Shown here in pieces: positions 26,242 through 35,387 of a stretch of DNA of 57,770 nt. The position numbers and the translations under genes are program-made. This DNA comes from SIG672 sp045657105 (lineage in GTDB: Bacteria > Bacillota > Clostridia > Oscillospirales > CAG-272): assembly GCA_045657105.1 (NCBI GenBank), contig JAZOSN010000063.1:1-57770 (forward strand), read 5' to 3'. Within the stretch, counting starts at the first letter, position 1. The number at the start of each line of letters is the position of its first letter. Below the pieces are notes generated by a model. It worked only from the letters and a program-made list of their open reading frames with translations, made no database searches and had not been told where the DNA came from.

Positions 26242-28140
26242 ATGATACCCTCTCAGCTTAAAAAGCTCGTAAAAATAACAAAAAGCGCGAAAAGGACGAA
26301 AAATGCCGATATTCTCGGTGCTTTTCCCGAGGACGACAGCTTAAAGATCACTCTCAGCGTTCCGAGAGAGCTCGGAATATCGTCACCGCAGATCGAAATA
26401 TACGCCGACGATACGGGAGAAAAGACATTCCTCGATCTTTCGTGGAAGACTCTTTCGCTCGACTGCGAAAGCTATGGGATCACGCTCAAACTCAGTGAAC
26501 TCTGCCACGGCGAAAGCAGTGGACTCTTCTTTTGGAGCATAGTATCAGACAGTGCATATGGAAGGATCCGTTTTTCCTGCAACATTTTTTCATACGCACC
26601 GAAAATTACTCCCGAAAGCTGCGACTACGATTCGTTCGTTCTGACTGTATATGAAAAGGGCTTTGCAACGCCCGACTGGATAAAGGGCGGCGTTATGTAT
26701 CACATATTCGTTGATCGCTTTGCAAAGGGCGGCGAGGTACCCGTGCGCTCTGACGCCATAATGAACTACGACTGGGAAAACTATATGCCGCAGTACGCGC
26801 AGTATCCGGGCGGCGAGGTCGCAAACAATATGTTTTTCGGCGGCACGCTCGACGGAATTACGTCGAAGCTTGACTATCTTTCCTCACTCGGTGTAAATTG
26901 CCTCTACCTTTCCCCTATATTCGAGGCATATTCGAACCATAAATACGACACAGGCGACTACGAAAAGGTAGACGAGATGTTCGGCGGAGATGAGGCACTC
27001 GACCGTCTTATTTCAGAGGCGAGCGCGCGCGGTATCAGAATAATCCTCGACGGAGTTTTCAACCATACCGGCGACGACAGTAAGTATTTCAACCGCCGTG
27101 GCAGATACGACACGCTCGGCGCATACAACAGCCCGGACTCGCCGTATTTCAGTTGGTTCGATTTTGAAAGTTATCCGGATAAATACCGCTGTTGGTGGGA
27201 TATAAAAGTTGTTCCCGCAGTCGATTCAAAAAATCCCGAATATAACACTTACATAAACGGCGAGGACGGTATAGTCCAAAAATATCTGAAAAAGGGCACG
27301 TCCGGTTGGCGTCTTGACGTCGCGGACGAGCTTTACGAGCCGTTTTTGCAAAATCTGCGGCAGGCGGCAAAAGAAGCCGATCCCGACGCGATAATCATAG
27401 GCGAGGTCTGGGAGGACGCGTCTATTAAAATTGCCTATACCGCCCGCAGAAGGTATTTCAGAGGCAGAGAGCTCGACTCGGTAATGAACTATCCTCTTCG
27501 CACCGGAATTATTGATTTTATAAGAACAGGCGAGGCGAAAAATCTCTTTTCGGCATCGGCAGGACTCTATCTGCGCTATCCGAAAGAGGTGAGCGATGCG
27601 CTTATGAACTTCCTCGGCACACACGATACCGAGCGAATTCTGAGTGTTCTCGGAGTCGGCGTTCCATCTCTATCGATGGAAGAAAAAGCACATTTCAAAA
27701 TGTCGGAGAGCGAGAGAAAAAAAGCGAAATCGCTACTGAGGCTCGCATATACGATACTCGCGTTTATGCCGGGTGTTCCCTGCATCTTTTACGGTGACGA
27801 GGCAGGAGTCGAGGGACTCGGAGATCCGTTCAACAGAGTCACCTATCCGTGGGGACGCGAGGACAAAGAGCTCGTCGAATTTTACCGTAATATCGGTACT
27901 TTCAGACGCTCTCAAAGTGTTTTGGCAGACGGCTATTTAAGAGTAGATGAGGATACGCCAAACGGCGTTTTCGCATTCGAGCGTTTTAATAAAAACGAGC
28001 GTCTTTGGGTTGTAATCAACCGTTCAAACGAGCCGTACGACACTAAAATAAAAGGCAAAAATCTTGTTTCGCATCTGTTCGGTGCGGACACGAATAGCCC
28101 GATCCTTCCGCCGATGTGCGCGGGGGTTTGGGTGAAATAA
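26242..28140 (+). CDS. Cytoplasmic GH13 alpha-glucan hydrolase (neopullulanase/cyclomaltodextrinase type)
   Basis: A 632-residue GH13 enzyme without signal peptide. An N-terminal beta-sandwich (about 1-140) precedes the barrel, which opens KGGVMYHIFVDRFAKGG. The GH13 regions are ILDGVFNHTG, SGWRLDVADEL (nucleophile Asp), IIIGEVWEDAS (acid/base Glu) and NFLGTHDTERIL (third Asp); FFGGTLDGITSKLDYL is typical of the GH13_20-type group. Such enzymes cut maltodextrins, cyclodextrins or pullulan. The position after glgP suggests a role in trimming glycogen limit dextrins or imported maltodextrins. No dedicated glgX/debranching gene is in the window, so it may fill part of that role; this is inference. 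The ribosome site is weak (CGGAATT). Confidence 0.9.
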   Translation: MIPSQLKKLVKITKSAKRTKNADILGAFPEDDSLKITLSVPRELGISSPQIEIYADDTGEKTFLDLSWKTLSLDCESYGITLKLSELCHGESSGLFFWSIVSDSAYGRIRFSCNIFSYAPKITPESCDYDSFVLTVYEKGFATPDWIKGGVMYHIFVDRFAKGGEVPVRSDAIMNYDWENYMPQYAQYPGGEVANNMFFGGTLDGITSKLDYLSSLGVNCLYLSPIFEAYSNHKYDTGDYEKVDEMFGGDEALDRLISEASARGIRIILDGVFNHTGDDSKYFNRRGRYDTLGAYNSPDSPYFSWFDFESYPDKYRCWWDIKVVPAVDSKNPEYNTYINGEDGIVQKYLKKGTSGWRLDVADELYEPFLQNLRQAAKEADPDAIIIGEVWEDASIKIAYTARRRYFRGRELDSVMNYPLRTGIIDFIRTGEAKNLFSASAGLYLRYPKEVSDALMNFLGTHDTERILSVLGVGVPSLSMEEKAHFKMSESERKKAKSLLRLAYTILAFMPGVPCIFYGDEAGVEGLGDPFNRVTYPWGREDKELVEFYRNIGTFRRSQSVLADGYLRVDEDTPNGVFAFERFNKNERLWVVINRSNEPYDTKIKGKNLVSHLFGADTNSPILPPMCAGVWVK

Positions 28141-28147
28141 ATATGAA

Positions 28148-28173
28148 GGGCATTTTGCTTTCGCAAAATGCCC
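28148..28173. terminator. Bidirectional terminator between the amylase gene and pcrA
   Basis: A perfect 11-bp stem GGGCATTTTGC / GCAAAATGCCC with a TTTC loop, followed by TGTTTTT on the plus strand. It lies between convergent stop codons only 38 bases apart and can serve both, though the minus-strand side has only a short T-rich tract. Confidence 0.78.
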
Positions 28174-28178
28174 TGTTT

Positions 28179-30653
28179 TTATATATCCCTTTTCAGTTTC
28201 GCAAACGTACCCATAAGCTTCTTCGTTCCTTCGGTATCAAATGCGACCTCGTACATCACGTCCGCGCCCATCTTGGTTGCCGAAAGCACGATGCCTCGTC
28301 CGAATTTCGCATGAACCACGCCGTCGCCTGCCACGAACTGCTCGCTCGGTGCCTTGACCTGCGGTCTGGGCGTTGTAGTTCTATCGAAGGTCTTGCGCGC
28401 CTCCTGTGTGAATTTCTCCTCAACCTCGGACACTTTTTCTCGGGGTGAAACGTGGCTCTCCATAAGATACGATGGTATCTCCTTGACGAACTGCGACACC
28501 GGTGAGAACTGAGTTCTACCGAAGAGCATTCTGTTTTTAACGTAGGTTATATACAGCTTTTCCTTTGCTCTCGTTATCGCAACGTATGCAAGGCGGCGTT
28601 CCTCTTCAAGCTCTGCCATATCGGTCTGCGCGCGGTAGCCCGGGAATATTCCCTCCTCCATTCCGGTCATGAATACGTAGGGGAATTCGAGTCCCTTCGC
28701 ACTGTGCACGGTCATAAGCACGACCGCTTTTGCATCGTCGTCGAGATTATCAACGTCCGAAACGAGCGCGATGTCCTCGAGAAATCCTGCGAGCATATCC
28801 GAAGCCTTGGCGTTTTCTGCCTCCTGCGAAACAAATCTTACTCCGGCCGCACCGGGTTCGTCCGAAAGAGGATCGAGCACGACGCCCTCTCCGAGCGTTT
28901 CGTTGACGTATTCGAGCGCATTCGTTATAAGCTCTCTTGCATTATCGTAACGCTCGACCTCGGCTTCTCCCGCGTCTTTGAGCATTTGCAGATAGCCTGT
29001 CGCGCCGAGCAGATATTCGACGAAATCGGGAAGATTTTTGTTTTCCGACTCTCTTCTGAGGTCGTCAACAAGATCTCCGAAGGCAGAAAGCACCTTATAC
29101 GACTTTGCAAGTGCCGTATAGTTTGCCGCGTCCTTTATGACCGAGAACATCGAGCGTCCCTCTTCGGCGGAGATCTGAGCAACAGCATCGACCGTCGTGT
29201 CGCCTATCTTGCGCCTCGGCACGTTGATTATCCTCATAAGTCTGATATTATCGTGCGGATTGGAAACGAGTTGGAGATATGCAAGCAGATCCTTTATTTC
29301 CTTGCGGTCGTAAAAGCGGGTATCTCCGACTATATAATACTTGACTCCTGCGCGCACGAGCGCTTTTTCTATTGCATTCGACTGAGCGCGGGTGCGGTAG
29401 AGCACGGCAAAATCAGAAAAGCTTTTGCCCTGCTTTTTACAAATATCGTTTATCGTATCCGCAACGAAATATCCCTCGACGATCTGGTCGTCAAGCTTGG
29501 CAAGCGTTATCTTTTCTCCGCCCTCCTTGTCCGTCCAGAGCTCCTTGCCCTTACGTCCTGTGTTATTTTTGATAACCGAGTTCGCCGCATCGAGTATAAC
29601 GCTCGTCGAGCGGTAATTCTGTTCGAGCTTTATTACCTTGGCGTCCGAATAGGTTCTGTCAAAATTAAGTATATTTTCGATAGTCGCGCCGCGGAAGCGG
29701 TAAATACTCTGGTCGTCGTCACCGACTACCATAAGATTTCTTCTCGTGCCCGACATGAGCGAAGCGAGCATAAACTGCGCGTAGTTGGTATCCTGATACT
29801 CGTCTACCGAGATATAGCGAAAACGCTTATTTATAAACTCTCGGACGTCCGAGCTCACCGTGAGAAGCTCGACCGCTCGCATAATAATATCGTCAAAATC
29901 GACCGCGTTTGCCGCTTTAAGACGCTTTGCATATTCACTGTAAAGCTCGGCGGTACGCCTCATACCGAAGTCGCGGCTCGCCTCTGCCTGCACGGAAAAT
30001 TCCTCGGGAGTTGTCAGCTTATCTTTAAGGCGTCCGATAACCGAAAGCACGTTTTTGACAGGGAGAGTTTTATCGTCGATACGAAGATCCTTCATTACCG
30101 TACTCATCAGCTTCTGAGAGTCGGATTCGTCGTATATCGTAAAATTCTTATCAAGTCCGATCTGATCTCCGAAGCGGCGAAGAAGGCGCACGCAGACAGA
30201 GTGAAAGGTTCCTGCCCAAACGTCGTTTGCCGCAGGACCGAGCATTCTTTCAAGACGCTCCTTCATCTCGCCAGCCGCCTTTTTAGTAAAGGTTATAGCG
30301 AGCACCGACCAGGGCGGACAGGGGGACACCGCACATTCTTCAAGCAGAGCGGCGATCTCTTCCCTCGGAGCGTTTATCGCTCCTTCAAGGCGCATAATAT
30401 CCTCGTCACTTATCTCTGACTCGGGTGTTTCGTGAAAATACGCGTTTCCGTATCTTATTATGTATCCGATACGCTCGACAAGCACGGTAGTCTTTCCGCT
30501 TCCCGCGCCCGCAAGGACGAGAAGCGGTCCGTTTACGGTATACACCGCCTCGCGTTGACGAGAGTTGAGCGACGCGTACATTTTATCAAAAAGTGCGCGC
30601 TTTGCCGCGTTATATCTGCGCTCGCGTTCGAGCTTATAAATAGTATCTGCCAA
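28179..30653 (-). CDS. pcrA: ATP-dependent DNA helicase PcrA/UvrD
   Basis: An 824-residue superfamily 1A 3'-5' helicase of repair and replication restart. Helicase motifs in order: the Q-motif/ASLNSRQREAV, Walker A VLAGAGSGKTTVLVERI, ITFTKKAAGEMKERL (Ia), DEYQDTNYAQF (II), VVGDDDQSIYRFRGA (III), LEQNYRST (IV), VLMTVHSAKGLEFPYVFM (V) and RRLAYVAITRAKEKL (VI). The C-terminal tail ends in a Tudor-like GDGVVHAKFGRGIVLSA, as in PcrA, where it contacts RNA polymerase. The start is TTG 30653 with AAGGAG eight bases upstream. It is a single-gene unit with its own consensus promoter. Confidence 0.96.
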   Translation of the reverse strand: MADTIYKLERERRYNAAKRALFDKMYASLNSRQREAVYTVNGPLLVLAGAGSGKTTVLVERIGYIIRYGNAYFHETPESEISDEDIMRLEGAINAPREEIAALLEECAVSPCPPWSVLAITFTKKAAGEMKERLERMLGPAANDVWAGTFHSVCVRLLRRFGDQIGLDKNFTIYDESDSQKLMSTVMKDLRIDDKTLPVKNVLSVIGRLKDKLTTPEEFSVQAEASRDFGMRRTAELYSEYAKRLKAANAVDFDDIIMRAVELLTVSSDVREFINKRFRYISVDEYQDTNYAQFMLASLMSGTRRNLMVVGDDDQSIYRFRGATIENILNFDRTYSDAKVIKLEQNYRSTSVILDAANSVIKNNTGRKGKELWTDKEGGEKITLAKLDDQIVEGYFVADTINDICKKQGKSFSDFAVLYRTRAQSNAIEKALVRAGVKYYIVGDTRFYDRKEIKDLLAYLQLVSNPHDNIRLMRIINVPRRKIGDTTVDAVAQISAEEGRSMFSVIKDAANYTALAKSYKVLSAFGDLVDDLRRESENKNLPDFVEYLLGATGYLQMLKDAGEAEVERYDNARELITNALEYVNETLGEGVVLDPLSDEPGAAGVRFVSQEAENAKASDMLAGFLEDIALVSDVDNLDDDAKAVVLMTVHSAKGLEFPYVFMTGMEEGIFPGYRAQTDMAELEEERRLAYVAITRAKEKLYITYVKNRMLFGRTQFSPVSQFVKEIPSYLMESHVSPREKVSEVEEKFTQEARKTFDRTTTPRPQVKAPSEQFVAGDGVVHAKFGRGIVLSATKMGADVMYEVAFDTEGTKKLMGTFAKLKRDI

Positions 30654-30706
30654 GTTGGTTTCTCCTTATATCAAAAAGCAAAATGTGACGAATTTTCGTA
30701 TCTATA

Positions 30707-30735
30707 ATTATATCAGTAAGGCACTCTTTTGTCAA
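30707..30735 (-). promoter_or_regulatory. Perfect sigma-A promoter for pcrA
   Basis: On the minus strand: TTGACA, 17 bases, TATAAT, about 55 bases before the TTG start. All twelve box positions match consensus. It is divergent from the surface-polymer promoter. Confidence 0.75.
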
Positions 30736-30790
30736 GGAAAATAACGCTCTACTGTCAAAAATAAAAGAGGCGTTCGACGGACTTTTACTA

Positions 30791-30819
30791 TTGACTTTAA
30801 ACGTAAAGTATGTTATACT
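30791..30819 (+). promoter_or_regulatory. Predicted sigma-A promoter for the surface-polymer cassette
   Basis: TTGACT, 17-base spacer, TATACT, 46 bases before the ATG at 30866. No terminator is seen until 35782, which fits one transcript for the five genes. Confidence 0.68.
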
Positions 30820-30865
30820 GTTATGTTGAAAGCCACAATATATTGTAATAATCAGGGAAAACGGT

Positions 30866-31999
30866 ATGAATTCTATTAAAAAAATCATAAAAAAGATCGT
30901 ATTTTTCTTTTTGGAGCGACTTCCGCTTCGTAACATAATAATTTTCGAAAGCGTACCGAATCTCTCGGACAACCCGAGGGCAGTTTTTGACGAGATGATC
31001 GCTCGCGGTATGAACAAAAAATACAAGTTCATCTGGCTTCTCTACAAAAACACCGACGATCTCCCGAAGATCAAAAACGTAAAATATCTTTCGCCCGAAA
31101 AGACAGGGCTTCTCAGATATTACCGCTCGGTTGCAAGATGCATTATCTGCGGGAACCGTCTGATCTGCCCGATGTCGAAAAGACAACGCGCCTTCTATCT
31201 TTCGCACGGAACGGCGCTCAAATGCGTTACATCGTATTACAACATTCCCGACGTAATCGAGTATAACCTGATCGCATCGCCCGGCGTTGCAAATATAATG
31301 GTAGAGGCTCTGGGAATGAACGAAAAAACCTTCTTTTCGCTCGGCTATCCGCGCAACGATGCTCTGACGAAAACCAAAGCAGACGTAAAGAAGCTTTTTG
31401 ACACTCCCTGCGAAAAGGTCATCGTCTGGTATCCGACGTTCAGACAACATTCGAGCGGCAGACATACCGGCTGCGAAAATGCGCTTCCCATTATTCACGA
31501 CGAGGAAAAGGCGAGAGCGCTGAACGAGGCAGCAAAGAAAAACGGTGTTCTGCTCGTTCTGAAACCGCATTTCGTACAGGACGTTTCTTACGTTAAGAAC
31601 CTCGGTCTTGAAAACATCGTCTTTATTGACGATAGCTTTTTTACGAAGAACAATCTGTCCTCTTACGAGTTTGTCGGGGCCTGCGACGCCCTTATTTCCG
31701 ACTATTCCTCGATCTACTACGATTTCACGCTTTGCGACAAGCCTATCGGTCTTGTATGGGAGGATATTGAGGAGTACAAACAAAATCCCGGTCTTATAAA
31801 GGATTATGAGTTCTACACCAAGGGCGGCGTGAAGATCTATAATATCGACGATATGATTGCCTTCGTTTCGGACGTTGCAACCGGAGTTGATACTCTGAAA
31901 GCCGAGAGAAACGAAATAAAGCTCATCACCAACTACTCGGACGACGCCAAAAACTCCGAGCGCGTCACCGACTTTATCATCGAAAAAACCAATTTATAA
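30866..31999 (+). CDS. CDP-glycerol:polyol-phosphate glycerophosphotransferase family protein (TagB/TagF-like)
   Basis: A 377-residue member of the CDP-glycerol glycerophosphotransferase family, which transfers polyol-phosphate units from CDP-polyols to teichoic-type acceptors at the inner membrane face. Seen: FYLSHGTALKCV, with the His corresponding to the family WHGTPLK motif; ASPGVANIMVEALGM; FSLGYPRNDALT; VIVWYPTFRQHSSG; VLKPHF; and the C-terminal donor motif DALISDYSSIYYDF with Asp and Ser residues. Length matches the single-domain TagB/TarB group rather than the two-domain TagF polymerases. The N-terminus is amphipathic and basic, fitting peripheral membrane binding. It opens an operon with TagD and a kinase/cytidylyltransferase pair. 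Donor and acceptor cannot be fixed. Confidence 0.88.
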   Translation: MNSIKKIIKKIVFFFLERLPLRNIIIFESVPNLSDNPRAVFDEMIARGMNKKYKFIWLLYKNTDDLPKIKNVKYLSPEKTGLLRYYRSVARCIICGNRLICPMSKRQRAFYLSHGTALKCVTSYYNIPDVIEYNLIASPGVANIMVEALGMNEKTFFSLGYPRNDALTKTKADVKKLFDTPCEKVIVWYPTFRQHSSGRHTGCENALPIIHDEEKARALNEAAKKNGVLLVLKPHFVQDVSYVKNLGLENIVFIDDSFFTKNNLSSYEFVGACDALISDYSSIYYDFTLCDKPIGLVWEDIEEYKQNPGLIKDYEFYTKGGVKIYNIDDMIAFVSDVATGVDTLKAERNEIKLITNYSDDAKNSERVTDFIIEKTNL

Positions 32000-32014
32000 A
32001 GGCAGGTCTGGGTT

Positions 32015-33070
32015 ATGCTGATTCTTCTCGCACTTCTCGGCATCGTATGCCTGTATAAAATAAAGCTCTCGCCCTTTCACGAGGACTATATGTCACGCTC
32101 GCAAAGCGGCGCGATCAAGGGCATATTTGCAGTTATAATCCTATGCTCCCACCTCAAAGGATATATTACTCTGAGCGGAACTCTTGATACCCTGTACGAT
32201 ATGATACTCAGATACATAGGTCAACTAATGGTAACCATGTTCTTCTTCTATTCGGGATACGGTATTATAAAGTCCTATCAGACAAAGGAGAACTACTCAA
32301 AAGGATTTGTCAAAAACAGAATTCTCAAAACGCTTCTTCATTTTGACATCGCGGTACTTTGCTTCTTTATTTTATCGCTTATCGTGGGCAACAAATACCA
32401 GCTTATCGACTACCTGCTCGCTCCCACGGGTTGGACGTCACTCGGAAACTCAAACTGGTTCATATTCGTTATTCTCGCTCTTTATGCAATAACTGCCATC
32501 GCGTTTTGGGTAAAGGAAAAGCTACTGAGATCAGACTCGGTGCTTCTCATTCCCGTTCTGACATCTCTGCTCAGTGTCTGCCTTTGGATCGCTTTATACG
32601 TTGCGGGTAAAGACGCTTATTGGTACAATACTCTTCTCTGCTACGGGCTCGGAATGTGGTTTGCTCTTATAAAAGACAGGCTCGACGCCCTGATGAAAAA
32701 GAATATTTTCTTGAATTTCGGCATAGTCGCCCTTTCTGCGGTGATCTTCGTTATTTCTTACAAGACCGCAACAAACAGTCTGCTTTACAGTATTCTGGCG
32801 TGTGTCTTTTGCCTGACTCTCACTATGGTCACAACGAAAGTGAAGGTCGATAATATAGTTCTCGCCTTTCTCGGCAAATACAGCTTTGAGATCTATATAT
32901 TCCAAAGAATACCGATGATAATTTTGTCCGAGATGGTACCCACGCTTAACAGATACGTTTTTGCGGCACTGTCGATAGTCATAAGCCTTGTGCTCGCAGT
33001 TTTGTTCAGCAAGCTTTATGCAGTGATCGACAAAAAGCTGTTCTCTGCCAAGGAAAAAGTCAAAGTTTGA
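32015..33070 (+). CDS. Membrane acyltransferase (acyltransferase-3 family)
   Basis: 351 residues with about ten hydrophobic segments. The early SGAIKGIFAVIILCSHLKGY matches the acyltransferase-3 opening (KGI...LVVxxH), and VTMFFFYSGYGIIKSY resembles the conserved F-F-F-S-G-Y/F segment after it. Such proteins O-acetylate (or otherwise acylate) extracytoplasmic sugars, teichoic acids or exopolysaccharides. It follows the glycerophosphotransferase by 15 bases and precedes the cytidylyltransferase by 19, so it probably decorates the polymer made by this cassette. The acyl donor and target are not visible in the sequence. Confidence 0.8.
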   Translation: MLILLALLGIVCLYKIKLSPFHEDYMSRSQSGAIKGIFAVIILCSHLKGYITLSGTLDTLYDMILRYIGQLMVTMFFFYSGYGIIKSYQTKENYSKGFVKNRILKTLLHFDIAVLCFFILSLIVGNKYQLIDYLLAPTGWTSLGNSNWFIFVILALYAITAIAFWVKEKLLRSDSVLLIPVLTSLLSVCLWIALYVAGKDAYWYNTLLCYGLGMWFALIKDRLDALMKKNIFLNFGIVALSAVIFVISYKTATNSLLYSILACVFCLTLTMVTTKVKVDNIVLAFLGKYSFEIYIFQRIPMIILSEMVPTLNRYVFAALSIVISLVLAVLFSKLYAVIDKKLFSAKEKVKV

Positions 33071-33089
33071 ATTAACAGGAGATATTAGT

Positions 33090-33815
33090 ATGAACGTAGC
33101 AATATTACTCGCAGGCGGCGTCGGAAGCCGTCTTGGTGCAGGAAAACCCAAGCAGTTCGTTTCACTTTTGGGAAAGCCCATGATCGTATATGCGATGGAG
33201 ATATATCAAAACTCTCCCACGATCGACGCTTTGGAAGTCGTATGCGTACCCGAATACATAGATCACGTATGGGAGCTCGCCAAGCAGTACGGTATAACCA
33301 AGCTGAGATGGGTATGTGCAGGCGGAGCGTCCTGTCAGGAATCCACCCGAAACGGTCTTTTCAATCTTGAAGGAATACTTTCTCCCGACGATATGGTGTC
33401 GGTAAATATGAGCTCGAGCATATTCGTAAGCGAGGAGATATTACAGGATTCATTCGAGGTTGCAAATAAATACGGCAGTGCGTTTGCCTGCATGCAGTGC
33501 ATATACAATAACGCGGAAACCGATGACGGCATTTCGTCGGTAAAGATCAATTTCAAGGAGAGAAACCGCACTATCAATATGCCTTGGACCGCATCGCTCG
33601 GCAAGCTGTGCAAGATGTATCACGAGGCTTACGACAAGGGCATAGAAACAGGAGAGGCATCTTATATGCCGACACTTTTCATCGCGCTCGGTGAACCGAT
33701 ATATTTTTCCAAAGACGACGGACTTAATAAAATACACGTAACAAGACAGGCAGATATAGAGATCGCAACTGCCGTTCTTGAATACAGACAAAATCACAAA
33801 AACGACAACGTATAA
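33090..33815 (+). CDS. Divergent IspD/TarI-like cytidylyltransferase, substrate unknown
   Basis: 241 residues with the IspD/TarI N-terminal CTP loop ILLAGGVGSRLGAGKPKQF (Arg14 and Lys21 correspond to the catalytic Arg/Lys of IspD) and SLLGKPMIVYAM. The second half departs from the family. The HDAARP-type motif reads VNMSSS at residues 105-110, so the metal-binding Asp is Asn106 and the Arg is Ser109. The lysine before VTRPED is histidine in KIHVTRQADIEIA, though the following Asp is kept. The residues lost are those that hold methylerythritol phosphate in IspD. With an FGGY kinase directly downstream (14-base gap), I infer a CTP-dependent activation of another polyol- or sugar-phosphate. A purely non-catalytic role is also possible. 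Confidence 0.75.
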   Translation: MNVAILLAGGVGSRLGAGKPKQFVSLLGKPMIVYAMEIYQNSPTIDALEVVCVPEYIDHVWELAKQYGITKLRWVCAGGASCQESTRNGLFNLEGILSPDDMVSVNMSSSIFVSEEILQDSFEVANKYGSAFACMQCIYNNAETDDGISSVKINFKERNRTINMPWTASLGKLCKMYHEAYDKGIETGEASYMPTLFIALGEPIYFSKDDGLNKIHVTRQADIEIATAVLEYRQNHKNDNV

Positions 33816-33829
33816 AGGAGAAAAAGAAA

Positions 33830-35347
33830 ATGAGATATTTGGTAGGAGTAGACGAGGGTACCACGGGTTGTAAGGTAATCATATTTGACGAAGCAGGTGC
33901 TATGATCGCCTCAACGTCGAAGGAATATCCTTCTTATTATCCTCACCCGGGTTGGGTAGAACAGGACATTTCCGAAATAAAGGACGCAGTCTTTTCGTGT
34001 ATCCGCGAAACGATAGTCAAATCTCACGTCGATCCGAAAGACATCGTGGGAATCAGTCATTCAAATCAGGGAATCACTATGGTTCTTCTTGACGAAAACG
34101 AGGAGCCTGTATTCGACCACACGATAGGCTGGCAGGATCTCAGATACGTTGATATGCTTCCCGAGCTCGAAAAGGAAGTCGATAAAGACGAGTATTTGAA
34201 GCTTTCGGGTATGCAGTTCGGAACGTATAATATTCCCGTTCTCAGATGGCTTCAAAAGAACGAAAGTGAAAAGTGGGCGAGAGTCAAGCGCATCTGCTCG
34301 CATCAGGACTACTTTTTAAGACAGTACGGTGCAAACGGATATTACATTGACGAGGGTTGCACCAACTTCCTGTCGATGGCACGTATGTCGGACAACGAGT
34401 GGGACGAGCGTCTTATGAAGGTCTACAACGTAACTCGCGATATGCTCCCTACCGTTCTTCACACTCCCGGTGCAGTCGTAGGATCGGTTACCGAAAAGGT
34501 TTCTATGGAAACGGGACTCCCCACGACCTGCAAGGTGTGCCTTGGAAATCTTGATACTAACTGCTGCGCGATCGGAGGCGGTGCGGACGAGGTCGGCACT
34601 CAGCTTCTTATTATGGGAACCGCCGGCGTATCGATCTTCGTCACCGATAAGGACAAGCTTGATCCCAACGGAAGAATTACAGTTCGTTCAAATCCCGGCT
34701 TTGGCAACTGGCAGAACTATATTATGACAAACACCGGCGCCTCTGCTTTCAGATGGTTTCGCGATTCTATATGCTCGATGGAGGTTGCTACCTCTAAGCT
34801 TATGGGAATTGATCCATACGATATTATTACTCAGACTGCATCTCACTCAAATCCGGGCGCAAACGGCGTAACCGCGCTCACCTGTATTCAGGGCTCGCAC
34901 ACCAGAAAAAAGAACGAAAAAGCAAGAGGATCCTTCTTCGGAATCAACCTTGGAACAACGAAAGCAGATATTGCCGAGGCTATTCTTGAAGGTATATGCT
35001 TTGAAATGAAGGACATTATGGCGATGAATCAGGAGCTCTCGGGCGAAGTGAAGCATATTCGTCTTTGCGGCGGAGTTGCAAAGAGCCCGATGTGGTGTCA
35101 GATGTTCGCCGACATACTCGACAAGCCGGTAGAGCTCACCGAGGTTTCAGAGCTCGGCGCGCTCGGCGCCGCTATGTGTGCGGGTATCGGAGCAGGCATT
35201 TACAGCGACTGCAAGGACGCGGTCAAAAAGTGCGTAAAGATCACGAAGATATACAAGCCGAATCCGGCAAAGGTAAAGCTTTATAACGACGCCTTCAAGA
35301 TATGGGAGCACTGCTACAACATCAGTAATGAAACGATTTACAACTAA
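33830..35347 (+). CDS. FGGY-family carbohydrate/polyol kinase (xylulokinase-like)
   Basis: A 505-residue kinase of the FGGY family, which phosphorylates C3-C7 sugars and polyols. Seen: the first phosphate loop YLVGVDEGTTGCKVIIFDE, the catalytic Asp in TIGWQDLRYVDM, the second phosphate/adenosine region LLIMGTAGVSIFV, GSFFGINLGTTKADIAEAIL, and the C-terminal signature LCGGVAKSPMWCQMFADIL with ELGALGAAMCAG. All catalytic features look intact. The start has AAAGGAG at good spacing. FGGY kinases usually sit in catabolic operons; here it lies inside a cassette of cytidylyltransferases and a glycerophosphotransferase, so its product may be activated to a CDP-polyol for the cell surface rather than catabolised. 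Confidence 0.88.
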   Translation: MRYLVGVDEGTTGCKVIIFDEAGAMIASTSKEYPSYYPHPGWVEQDISEIKDAVFSCIRETIVKSHVDPKDIVGISHSNQGITMVLLDENEEPVFDHTIGWQDLRYVDMLPELEKEVDKDEYLKLSGMQFGTYNIPVLRWLQKNESEKWARVKRICSHQDYFLRQYGANGYYIDEGCTNFLSMARMSDNEWDERLMKVYNVTRDMLPTVLHTPGAVVGSVTEKVSMETGLPTTCKVCLGNLDTNCCAIGGGADEVGTQLLIMGTAGVSIFVTDKDKLDPNGRITVRSNPGFGNWQNYIMTNTGASAFRWFRDSICSMEVATSKLMGIDPYDIITQTASHSNPGANGVTALTCIQGSHTRKKNEKARGSFFGINLGTTKADIAEAILEGICFEMKDIMAMNQELSGEVKHIRLCGGVAKSPMWCQMFADILDKPVELTEVSELGALGAAMCAGIGAGIYSDCKDAVKKCVKITKIYKPNPAKVKLYNDAFKIWEHCYNISNETIYN

Positions 35348-35387
35348 CAGTTTGTTTTCATCGACCAAACCGAAAGGAATATAAATC

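Noticed and set aside
33090..33815. Annotation as ispD of the MEP isoprenoid pathway
   Set aside because: Substrate-binding residues are not kept and the context is a surface-polymer cassette; only the CTP half supports the family.
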